DNA from: Sperchopsis tessellata
Lineage: Eukaryota; Arthropoda; Insecta; Coleoptera; Hydrophilidae
Assembly (NCBI GenBank): GCA_033557685.1
Contig: JAWQRN010000642.1
Coordinates: forward strand, 1 to 27,566
Length of the DNA stretch: 27,566 bases
Direction: 5' to 3'
Part shown: positions 21,501-27,566 of the stretch, one piece after another
Numbering within the stretch: position 1 is the first letter of the stretch
Layout of the letters: the number at the start of each line of letters is the position of its first letter
The notes under the pieces: model-generated
Told to the model about the DNA's origin: nothing
Database searches by the model: none
What the model saw: the letters and a program-made list of their open reading frames with translations, nothing else
Position numbers and translations under genes: made by a program

Positions 21501-24500
21501 TATATTATCGTCGTTAATAAGCATGGAGAAATTATTTACAAGATTCCAATGAGTCCATATTCCATTTTCATTTCGTAACTCTAGACCAAAAGGCTTACAA
21601 GATTTTAAAATCTATAACTTCTTAGTTTAAAGTTAAAGTCACCCATGATTATATTTATTTCTGCCTTTTTCTAAGTTTAAGAAGTTTATTTCAAAGAAAA
21701 ACTTTTCAGTAACCTTATTGAGTTGCATTAGCAATTGGGAGTTTATACCAGTATGATGTTGAGGTTTGTGGGCTTTGGTATTGGTATCATGTCGTCAATT
21801 GACGAGGTGTTTAAGGAGAATATTTCCAATTTTTTTCTGAGGTTTCTGTCTTGGTTACTGGAGTAGTAAAGGGTGTCATCTGAAGCAAGACATTGTCCAG
21901 AGTCAGGAATTTACTAGAACATTATCTTAAGCTGGCTATAGCCATATAAAAATAAAATAATTAAAATTTTTAAAAACAACCCAGAACACACCACATGTAG
22001 GTGGTTGCATATTAAGTTCTACTTTCAATCACCTCTGGAATATTCTGGATCATGGTTTTTACATCATCTCCGATCATACTGGCCATCAAAAGGTGTTCTG
22101 TTATAGTTATTTAATGCCAATTAATTAATTCTTTGTAATCTGTGATATCAAAATTGAACTTGATATTTTGAATTCTCTGACAGCAGTTTTCATTTTATTC
22201 GATGTTCTCCATTTTAATATGGTGACTATCTACTGACATCGAAATTAAAATGTTTTCTGGGAGACAAAAGATTCTCTTTCTTTGAATAACTGAAACAGTT
22301 TCTTTTTTAGTTTGTTTGATAAATAATGTGATTTCTCAATAATACCAAAGAGATGTTTCGGATCAAATTTGCAAGGTTGCAGTGTAATAAACAAATGAAC
22401 AATCGCAAAGGTCTCCTAAAGTCAACTTCCAGTTGCCCAATATCATTTTTGCTTCCCATATTAATTACAATCCCATCACATCCAACAAATGTAACATTGG
22501 CTAAATCTTCTTATTCTCTTAAAAATCTCATATATTAGTTTTTATATTCTTTGCAGTTCCAGATAGGAAACCAAAACAATATGTTCTTTGATTTCTTTAT
22601 TTCTTCAACAATCCCTGATATAAACCAAATGGTTTCTTTAATAATATTTGTGTTAAACTTATAACTTGTGTTGTGGCGTATATTTAAGACTATTTTGGAG
22701 GCACTTCAAATTTGTAATTTATACACTAAAATGTGAAGTGGTACATGTTTGAGGCCCCCCTTTTGATGTGAGCCTGATTTTTAAGCTTTCAAAGCATCCA
22801 TAAAAGAACAAATGAACTTATCTAACATGTGAATTAGTAGATTTTATATAATTTTTTTTTACAACAAATGTATGAAATTTAAAAAAAACAATAAATGTTA
22901 AGTTAGGGAGCTGAAGTTAACTTCTGATGAAAGCATGCTTTACACACTTTTTTAATACATCTGAATATACCTTTTGTGCACATAGACATTATAGGTTTAA
23001 GTAAAAAAAAGTAAATCGGCAATCCGAATGCGTGACAAACTGTATGTAATACTAAATTACATGCCGTTCTAGGCACCTGAAGAATGTTTCTGATGCAAAC
23101 ATGATTTTGTACACTTATTTAGTATATCGAAATACAGCTTTTGCGTATCTAGACATTTTTGATAACAAACAACAAAGTAATTCGATCTGACCTAAAGTAC
23201 AATGTCACATTATTTTCCTGAATAAATGGGTTCAGTGCTGGTTTGATGTTTATTCGATAGGGTACACATTTTGTGGTGCGGCTATTGTGTGCTGATGTGA
23301 TTTTAATAATGGGTGCAACTATATTTTTCTAACATATATGGCTCTGCGGAAGAAGAGATAACTTCCATAAGTTATTCTAAATAGAATCACATTGACTACT
23401 TTTATATCTCGATTCCATAAAAATAAGTACAATTGTTAGTTCTGGAGAGGAGAATCGATAAGATTTTTGATTAAAGTTTTAAATTTAGAGCTAATTTATA
23501 AGAAATTACATTTGTTTTGCAGCAAAAGTACACAGATTGCATAATATCTACCACAGTGAATTTGTATGGTTATAACTTTTATAAACTATTACAATAGACA
23601 TCTCTTTCAACCTCTTTCTAACATATATAAGAAATGTTTCTAATAATTCTAAAACAAAACTATTTCTTACCCTTAGACTATCCGTATTTTCTATCGATTC
23701 AGGTATTAAGAAAATTGTGTACAAAAGCCCCAAAAATATACAAACTGTAGCCATAAAAAAGGTTCCAGCAAATCCGATGGCATTAAATATGTAGGAACTT
23801 GACATAGTTCCTGCAAATACTCCCAAAGCTAAAATAGCTTCATATAATCCCATCCTAAAAACATACTTAGTCTAGGTCAACTATTAAAAATAAATTAAAA
23901 CATAAACTTTGAATTGAATTTATATGATTAGGACAAATATTTACCTCACGCCTCTATTTTCTGGAGTGCTAACATCGATAATGTAACACAAAACTGCAGT
24001 AAAATATGTAGCAAATCCACCAGTTATCACAGCACTAATTGATGACAGAACTAAAAACCATGGCGATAATGTGGGAATCAAACTTATGATGGTCTTTCCA
24101 AGATATCCAACAGCAAATGCTACAAAATATAGCATTATAATCTTTTTAATAATTTAGGTTTTCCTGGAGAAAACAGTGTGTTGGCTTTTCTTCTTACTGA
24201 TGCTTTGCTCACCTCTGCAGTGGCATTTTCAAGACATGTAGCTCTCAGAAGTACTAGGTATCATCTTACAAGAAACCACCAATCCGCTGAGATTTTAATC
24301 TATGTACCCCTCTCTTATTGGCTGGGATTCAGAGTGACTGAGAGTCAGATTGGCTGCGAGTCAGGTTAGCTGGTACTCAAATTGGGTAGGACTCAGCCTG
24401 TCTCCTATTGGCTGGGAATCAGATCAGGAGGATTCCAGCAAAGGGCTATTAGGGGATTATTTCGGTTGGCCGATACTTTCGTAGCATTATAGACCTTCAA

Positions 24501-25407
24501 GAACATGGAAGGAGGTAGCTGTTTTCACAATATAAATTTTTTGGGAGTTTATGTATTTCGATGGACTCTGTTATTATTCCTGAACGCCTGAATTCTCAAC
24601 CACATCTGAATTCGGGCTAATAGGAGACAGGCAGAGTCCCAGCTAATAGATTTAAAAGTTGGAGGATCGGTGGTTTCTAGTCAGACGACATCTAGAGCTT
24701 CTGAGGGCTGCATATCTTGATAATGTCCTATGTAATAGTGGGCGAAACATTGTCAAGAAAAGAAATTAACATGTAGTTATTTTCCAGAAAACCTGAAGAT
24801 ATTTACTGTGACTATTGAAGTCTATGTACAGAATTAAAATTATGTAATTAAATAAAAAATAATAATAATCAATAGTATATAAAAAGCAGTAGAAATAAAT
24901 TTGTGCTCATATAAATATGTCAAAACTAGGTGTTTCATTTAACCGAAAGAAAAAATAGAGTTGTTTTTCATTCATGCCATAAAAATATATTTTTAATAAT
25001 TCATGTTGAAATTTTATTATAATTATGAATACCTTTCTTAACATAATAGTTTGTTAATGAAATTTTGAAAAGTCAGTAAATTTTAAGTATTATTTTATTA
25101 GTAAACTTGCAGTGTCAAGACTTTGAATTTCTCAATAATTTCTTACCTGAATTTGTTAAAATCATCAAAGGCTTCCTTCCATATTTATCAGACCATGGTC
25201 CAAAAAATACACATAAAATTGTAGGTACTGTATTTTCAATAACAGATATCACTGTGATAATGTAACTTGCTTGAACTTGAACTAGTTCTTCAAGTCCTTT
25301 TGTTGCATTATCAGTATTATTAGCTATGAGTTTTTCACATATTGTTTTGTTGTAACCAAGAGTTACATAACATGTCCGAAATAAAATTAAATTTGTATTA
25401 ACAGCAC
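13974..25407 (-). CDS. SLC46-like (proton-coupled folate transporter-like) MFS transporter, six visible exons
   Basis: The exons join in frame as 25407-25147, 24119-23945, 23854-23671, 20806-20428, 14646-14406 and 14049-13974. All introns are GT-AG with matching phases (1, 2, 0, 1, 2). About 437 residues are encoded and only the N-terminal exon is missing. The family usually runs to about 450-500 residues with twelve membrane segments. The signature MFS loop G-P-W-S-D-K-Y-G-R-K sits near residue 70 of the visible part. The large first extracellular loop carries NKT, NNT and NAT glycosylation sequons and cysteines, as in SLC46 proteins. SLC46 members carry folates and other small organic substrates across plasma or lysosomal membranes, often with protons. 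Insects have many paralogues, so the substrate cannot be told. Introns reach 5.8 kb and are loaded with transposons. Confidence 0.85.
14406..14646 (-). CDS. Transporter exon, membrane segments 9-12 region
   Basis: The acceptor is TATTTTTAG at 14655-14647 and the donor is TT|GTAAGTGAG at 14405. It encodes AGAIRSLGSLLSPMIRSIMS, then IPANEIGKVFPVS and TLESFISLLGSPLYTSIY. This is the SLC46 segment with a conserved 'R…SK..P..E.GK.F' block and a following 'E' helix. An in-frame TAA overlaps the donor, so without splicing the protein would end here. Confidence 0.88.
14925..15215 (-). pseudogene. mariner-type transposase C-terminal remnant (antisense copy)
   Basis: On the minus strand the translation starts FQQDSATDHTT, which carries the second catalytic aspartate of mariner-family transposases. 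It later has DYFYWGYHKSRLYSNKP with the third aspartate, and then IANILA and AIRRFKEKL near the end. Several stops interrupt it. About 28 residues separate the two aspartates, against 34 in typical mariners, so a small deletion has occurred. Such enzymes cut and paste DNA into TA sites. This copy is dead and lies in the large intron between the 20806-20428 and 14646-14406 exons. Confidence 0.8.
15326..15442 (+). pseudogene. mariner-type transposase tail (sense copy, inverted relative to 14925-15215)
   Basis: The plus strand encodes NELKFTIRQEIANISAKVLQ, then RAIRHFN and a decayed end to TGA at 15440-15442. It corresponds to the last 40 or so residues of the same transposase family as the neighbouring antisense fragment. 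The two are inverted copies: nucleotides 14925-15060, reverse-complemented, align to about 15335-15465. Neither half contains a full catalytic domain. Confidence 0.75.
15528..15572. repeat. (TA)n microsatellite
   Basis: A pure TA tract of about 45 bp. Together with the shorter tract at 16103-16118 it flanks the palindromic element. Confidence 0.95.
15575..16106. mobile_element. Palindromic MITE between TA tracts
   Basis: The ends are inverted: 'tatagggtgtagcaaaattatgttcc' on the left matches the reverse complement of 'ggaacataattttgcaacactttata' on the right. The match continues inwards through 'ataactttaggaaatgatta', 'aaagttttttctttg/aaagaaaaaactttc', 'taaatttggc/gccaaattta' and 'ccaaaatggc/gccattttg' almost to the centre near 15840. 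The whole 532 bp is thus one long imperfect hairpin. It has no reading frame. TA on both sides fits a Tc1/mariner-type target. It lies in a transporter intron, just right of the mariner-type transposase fragments. Confidence 0.8.
16119..16499. other. Intronic sequence, nothing recognised
   Basis: I see no coding pattern or repeat end in this stretch of the transporter's largest intron. Confidence 0.4.
16500..17890 (-). mobile_element. Antisense LINE remnant (endonuclease piece and C-terminal piece)
   Basis: The minus strand is purine-rich and shows two LINE landmarks. One is an endonuclease piece at 17856-17641. The other is the C-terminal segment at about 16755-16580: EMKFLRKIEGLTKNKERHN, followed after a frame break by RRWFGHFK, the conserved 'R(W/Y)FGH' motif at the end of many LINE ORF2 proteins. 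The reverse transcriptase between them is missing, so the copy is internally deleted. The plus-strand open frames at 16517-16897 and 16991-17323 are antisense shadows. Confidence 0.65.
17641..17856 (-). pseudogene. LINE apurinic-like endonuclease fragment with lost catalytic residue
   Basis: An open minus-strand frame reads LLEKLQEMVKNCDDDLYLLG, then YFN, and later GYHGEAVRNNNGRRLFDFCV. In active LINE endonucleases the motif is G-D-F-N, with the aspartate needed for catalysis. Here it is G-Y-F-N. The 'G..G...N.NG.RL.DFC' block is otherwise well kept. The enzyme would nick target DNA to prime reverse transcription. Confidence 0.7.
17891..19449. other. AT-rich intronic sequence, nothing recognised
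   Basis: This is a long AT-rich stretch of the 5.8-kb intron with no coding pattern or clear repeat boundary. Confidence 0.4.
19450..19603. repeat. Cluster of ACCGGTT motifs with a 45-bp direct repeat
   Basis: The self-complementary core ACCGGT occurs three times (about 19466, 19522 and 19567), alongside several CGGTT/AACCG half-sites. The 14-mer ccgaataccggtta is present at 19516-19529 and exactly again at 19561-19574. The base composition is much less AT-rich than the surroundings. Confidence 0.65.
20077..20150. repeat. Short tandem repeat, about 20-bp unit
   Basis: The units 'aactgtcatttatcatccaag', 'aactgtcactatctttagag', 'aactgtcatgatcttccaag' and a partial 'tactgacac' start at 20077, 20098, 20118 and 20138. 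Confidence 0.65.
20194..20390. mobile_element. Hairpin element with perfect 16-bp target-site duplication (copy 2)
   Basis: The direct repeat aattataacaatatat flanks the insertion at 20178-20193 and 20391-20406. Inside, 20200-20265 pairs with the reverse complement of 20286-20351 ('ttttccgg', 'ggcttttgtttttgc', 'gacgtttcgtc', 'accgttgcagggg'), with a 20-nt loop. The right end adds 'cctgaagatatttactgtgg…ctacacacag', shared with the copy at 24156-24831. A duplication of 16 bp is longer than typical cut-and-paste transposons make and fits target-primed retrotransposition. The right duplication ends 21 bp from the splice donor of the transporter exon. Confidence 0.8.
20428..20806 (-). CDS. Transporter exon, central loop and membrane segments 7-8
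   Basis: The acceptor is TTTTTGTTTCAG and the donor is TTAG|GTAAGT at 20427. Its 126 codons begin with the large cytoplasmic loop (TKFEDLFHFTHIKLMVKTTF, then KRREYFNRAIL), a conserved feature before the second half of SLC46 proteins. Hydrophobic helices and a loop follow (YLYIREKFHWNLKHYTMFIA), ending QDWHLYL. Confidence 0.9.
20807..21429. other. Intronic sequence, nothing recognised
   Basis: AT-rich intron start (transporter orientation: intron end) with no recognised element. Confidence 0.4.
21430..22560 (-). mobile_element. Antisense LINE remnant with endonuclease and possible esterase traces
   Basis: On the minus strand INIIMGDFNFKLRS occurs near 21657-21616. This is the G-D-F-N core of a LINE endonuclease, with the aspartate kept. 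Downstream are ENGIWTHWN and NIIIVDIQQKKK (about 21570-21470), which resemble the endonuclease end. Upstream, TFVGCDGIVINMGSKNDIG (22493-22437) resembles the G-x-N-D block of the SGNH esterase domain found in ORF1 of CR1/L2-type LINEs. Stops and frameshifts are frequent and the order is 5' esterase to 3' endonuclease, as expected. The esterase part is the less certain half. Confidence 0.5.
22911..23170. repeat. Diverged 166-bp direct repeat
   Basis: 22911-22995 and 23077-23155 align: 'ctgaag..(a/g)..ttctgatg(a/c)aa(g/a)catg', then 'acac(a)ctt(t/a)ttta', 'tttt(g)(t/c)g..cata/tct agacatt'. The offset is 166 bp. A still more decayed unit may precede it near 22745. This could be a two-unit satellite fragment or a duplicated older insertion. 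It lies in the transporter intron. Confidence 0.5.
23671..23854 (-). CDS. Transporter exon, membrane segments 5-6
   Basis: The acceptor is TATGTTTTTAG and the donor is AGG|GTAAGA at 23670. It encodes MGLYEAILALGVFAGTMSSS and FNAIGFAGTFFMATVCIFLG and ends in PESIENTDSLR. The MGLYEA..G..G…G pattern matches SLC46 membrane segments 5 and 6. The preceding intron is only 90 bp (23855-23944). Confidence 0.92.
23945..24119 (-). CDS. Transporter exon, membrane segments 3-4
   Basis: The acceptor is CTATATTTTGTAG, with the exon beginning at 24119. The donor is GTGAG|GTAAAT at 23944. It encodes FAVGYLGKTIISLIPTLSPW, then FLVLSSISAVITGGFATYFT and IIDVSTPENRGV. The longer open frame that starts with ATG at 24135 is not the real start: only the internal acceptor gives a phase that joins the upstream exon, and it gives the length expected for the family. 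The D-V-S-x-x-x-x-R block is conserved in SLC46. Confidence 0.9.
24156..24831. mobile_element. Foldback element with long inverted ends (copy 3)
   Basis: The left end (aggttttcctgg…ttggctttt…gacatgtagctctcagaag…gaaaccaccaatcc) is repeated in inverted form at the right end (about 24660-24794). The pairing continues into 'cctgtctcctatt' and 'gctggga.tcag' blocks in the interior. A 37-bp tail, 'gaagatatttactgtgac…gtacag', follows the right arm, as in copy 2. The inside holds 'ttggctgggattcag' sub-repeats around 24315-24425. There is no reading frame with a recognisable protein. It lies in the transporter intron, 37 bp from an exon. I see no clear target duplication. Confidence 0.7.
25147..25407 (-). 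CDS. Transporter first visible exon (glycosylated loop and MFS signature)
   Basis: The acceptor is AATTATTTTTTAG and the donor is TTCAG|GTAAGA at 25146. It encodes 86 whole codons: AVNTNLILFRTCYVTLGYNK, TICEKLIANNTDNATKGLEE, then the helix IITVISVIENTVPTILCVFF and the loop GPWSDKYGRKPLMIL. The two leading bases (gt) complete a codon begun in an exon that was not found. In this window the sequence to the right is filled with LINE sequence, so the first exon probably lies beyond 27566. Confidence 0.92.
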
Positions 25408-25659
25408 CTAAAAAATAATTAAATAGTAACCAAAATATACTGTAGCTGCTAATTTTTTATAATATCCAATGTTAGTCAGACCAGACCAGTTTATCAATAG
25501 CTTTGCTGGAAGATGATAAATAACTACTAGGTACTTGGCAAAATTGTATCGATAGAATAATTAGGTCTAATTTCGTTCTTTTTCTAGGTGTATCGCATAG
25601 TGATTGTCATACATATTTTTATATTCTATAAATTATTATTTCGGAAGGTAGTGTTTACA
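25408..25659. other. Sequence upstream of first visible transporter exon
   Basis: AT-rich. No initiator exon for the transporter could be recognised here on the minus strand. Confidence 0.4.
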
Positions 25660-25894
25660 ATGGACTGTGATATTTTCGACAGAAATTATATTTTTAATAA
25701 TGCGGAAAATAAAACAGTAAAGTCATTAAAAGATCAGCCAAGAAACAAAAGTATACATCAAGCAACACCAGAAGAATGTTTTAAACGACAGTTTTTTTGA
25801 TCACAAAAACAGAAGTGAAGTACAAATGAGTATTAAGGATGAAGGAGTGAATATTGTTAGCAGTATTTCTGATCCCTTGACAACAAAATCATAA
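25660..25894 (+). pseudogene. Small orphan reading frame with a frameshift
   Basis: From ATG 25660 a frame of 46 codons runs to TGA at 25798-25800 (MDCDIFDRNYIFNNAENK at the start). The stop lies just after a run of seven T. One base over, a second frame stays open from the same point for 29 more codons to TAA at 25892-25894 (NRSEVQMSIKDEGVNIVSSI in the middle). Both parts have a balanced, polar composition unlike the AT noise around them, so this may be a small gene or exon broken by one extra T, or a retroposed fragment. I do not recognise the protein. A LINE insertion begins directly after it. Confidence 0.35.
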
Positions 25895-25897
25895 AAA

Positions 25898-25919
25898 AGT
25901 CATCATCATCATCATCATA
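25898..25919. repeat. (CAT)n microsatellite at a LINE 3' end
   Basis: Five CAT/ATC repeats after a run of A. On the minus strand this is a (ATG)n tail, as found at the 3' end of several LINE families. Confidence 0.75.
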
Positions 25920-27420
25920 ATCGGTTCCTCTTCTACCATTGAAGGTGTAGAGGATGTATACCATTATTCACGTCCTCTCTCTTTTACAGATCCTGCACCA
26001 TCCTTGCTTATCGTGTGGTAATCTCTTTGCTGCTACCATTCTCTTCCTCTCTTGTGAATCATCATGGCCACCGCCCAATCCTAAGTCGCAGCTGGTCTCT
26101 CCACACTTGTTTTGTCACTTTACTTTCGTCCATTTTGTTTAGATGCCCAAACCATCTGAGCTGTTATTCTTCTGTCGTTTCATGTACCCTTCAAGGCGAT
26201 AATCTTTATCTTAAATCCTCATTATTTGTATATTGATTCGCTACTATGTATTAAGACTGGGACATTTTCATCTCTTTGCTTTTCTCCCTTCCCAAAAACG
26301 CTCTGTTTTGAAAGAGACCCGTTGCGCTTTGCAGTCTACTGTTCCATCATTTCTTTTGTCTTACTAACATTTATCATCCTAATTTTCAACCTCCACTCAC
26401 TGCTCCAAACATCCTCCCCTCTCTGTAGTTCCTCCTCTGTACCCGCATATAGCTAGAAATTTCAGTTCGTACTTTTCAAATTCTTTAGCTAATTCTTCCT
26501 CTTAACCGTTTAATCCTCTCATATTCCACGTACCAATCCAACTGATACTTCCCATGTCCCTTTCACTCTCAAAATGCGATGTCCTTCTGCGCACACTGTT
26601 CGTCATCTTTTTACTGTCCTCAGTATCTTTCACTTTCATCCTATTTGAACACATACCCATCAATAAACGCTTTCTTGTAGCCTACCCTCACCATGTGTCC
26701 GTTTTTCCTTTCTGTTCTACCTATCTTTCTAATTTCTTCCTATAATTTTCTTTCTTTCAAGATTAAATCGTGGTGAATATTAATCTTTTTTCCTCGCAAC
26801 TTATTTTTGCTACCCATCACTTCCTGTTTTTTCTCCCAAGCCTCCAATTATGCTACAACAAATCTCCTTTCTCTATTAGTTAGTCCTTTATTGGGGCAGT
26901 GAACACCCTTCACTTTGGTTTCCACCTTTAATTCTCTCTTGGGAAATACCTCCACCTGTTTCTCTATATCCAGGTCTAGTATATCTAGTCCTTTATGATG
27001 TTAGTCATCTTTTCTCCTTCTCCTATGATTCAACTCTCTCCTCTAATCTTTGCATTCTTCCCATCAATTGGCCTCTCTCAGCGTCCCACTTTTCCTGTTT
27101 ACTCTTAATTTCCTCTCTTAAGTCTCTGTTCTCCTTACAGTTTCTTGCAGTTCTTTGCTTTCTACTGAATTTCTCTCCACTACTCTCATCAGCTCCTTCA
27201 TCATCGCCTTCTGCTCTCCCATTTTAACATTTTTCAGCATCTCCATCTTGTTGTGCTATTCAAGTCTGGATGACAACTGCTGTGTGTTGGTGATCTTAAT
27301 ACCGATCAGCCCCTCTTGAAAACTTCGGCCTCTGCATTCTGCCGTCCTTCCTCCATTCTTTCCCTTGCTCGATTTTTATACGAAATCGTCGTACGTTGAA
27401 ATTTCCCGCTCTGACTATTT
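25898..27420 (-). mobile_element. Antisense LINE remnant with ORF1, endonuclease start and C-terminal end
   Basis: On the minus strand, reading leftwards from about 27270, there is a coiled-coil-type ORF1 (MEMLKNVKMGEQKAMMKELM). It is followed by EAWEKKQEVMGSKNKLRGKK and a block ending GHMVRVGYKKAFIDGY (to about 26640), the shape of a LINE ORF1 nucleic-acid-binding protein. At about 26540-26500 IGTWNMRGLNG starts an endonuclease domain (EELAKEFEKYELKFLAI). Most of the endonuclease and all of the reverse transcriptase are deleted. At about 26160-26070 the C-terminal segment appears (WFGHLNKMDESKVTKQVWRD), ending in the (ATG)n tail. Stops are frequent. The plus-strand open frames here are antisense shadows. 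Confidence 0.75.
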
Positions 27421-27424
27421 ATAA

Positions 27425-27566
27425 TTAAATAAAAAGCAGGACGTTGTCCTTCTACAAAATTTTATTATTTATTTAGCGACCGGTTTCGGCCATTCAGGTC
27501 ATCATCAAGCTAAAAACATGTATTACATTATAACAGAAATCAAACAAATTAAATAAAACAAAACAA
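27425..27566 (-). repeat. Retroelement-like 3'-end repeat
   Basis: It contains 'gaccggtttcggccattc' followed by 'aggtcatcatcaag' (27478-27510) and a short hairpin 'aggac-gtt-gtcct' near 27440. This style of terminal sequence recurs in insect repeat families, and a weak relative is seen at 12591-12620. It continues past the window edge. I cannot name the family. Confidence 0.4.

Noticed and set aside
25898..25919. CAT repeats as a possible CRISPR-like or regulatory array
   Set aside because: It is a plain trinucleotide microsatellite at a LINE 3' end, with no spacers.
25954..26745. Series of overlapping plus-strand open frames
   Set aside because: Same reason: antisense of a LINE with recognisable ORF1, endonuclease and C-terminal motifs on the minus strand.
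25408..27566. First exon of the SLC46-like transporter
   Set aside because: I looked for a minus-strand exon ending in phase 1 with a hydrophobic segment and a GT donor and found none. Most of this interval is LINE sequence.

Overview
The window looks like a piece of a large, repeat-rich, AT-rich insect nuclear genome. It has spliced genes with GT-AG introns, insect-type protein families, and many decayed transposable elements of several classes. I lean towards a beetle because of the mix of SIAH-like, SLC46-like and foldback repeats, but that is an impression and not a demonstration. There is nothing prokaryotic: no operons, no CRISPR array, and no tRNA or rRNA gene that I can see.

Two host genes can be supported, both on the minus strand. 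The first is an apparently intact, intronless-CDS SIAH/seven-in-absentia-like RING protein at 7745-8686. It has a normal RING, a second zinc finger that seems to have lost one ligand, and an added lysine-rich C-terminal tail. The second is a multi-exon major facilitator superfamily transporter of the SLC46 (proton-coupled folate transporter-like) type. Six exons are visible between 25407 and 13974, all splice phases agree, and the stop is at 13974-13976. Only the N-terminal exon is missing, and it probably lies beyond the right edge.

The left part (1-7200) holds short repeats, a foldback, a piggyBac-type deletion derivative bounded by TTAA (2390-3038), a decayed Ty3/gypsy-type retrotransposon (about 3250-6545) and a tight 285-bp palindrome (6891-7175). 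A non-LTR retrotransposon remnant follows the SIAH-like gene (about 8790-10075), then a four-unit minisatellite and a long AT-rich stretch.

The transporter spans the right half, and its introns have collected insertions. They include two oppositely oriented mariner-type transposase tails, a 532-bp palindromic MITE between TA tracts, three antisense LINE remnants (one lies upstream of the visible exons), a hairpin element with a perfect 16-bp target duplication 21 bp from a splice donor, a diverged pair of 166-bp direct repeats, and a 0.68-kb foldback of the same family as the hairpin element. A small frameshifted reading frame (25660-25894) is unexplained. I find no convincing new multi-gene system. 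The strongest leads are the hairpin-forming repeats (possible small-RNA precursors), the splice-site-adjacent insertion, the altered SIAH-like protein and the orphan frameshifted ORF.
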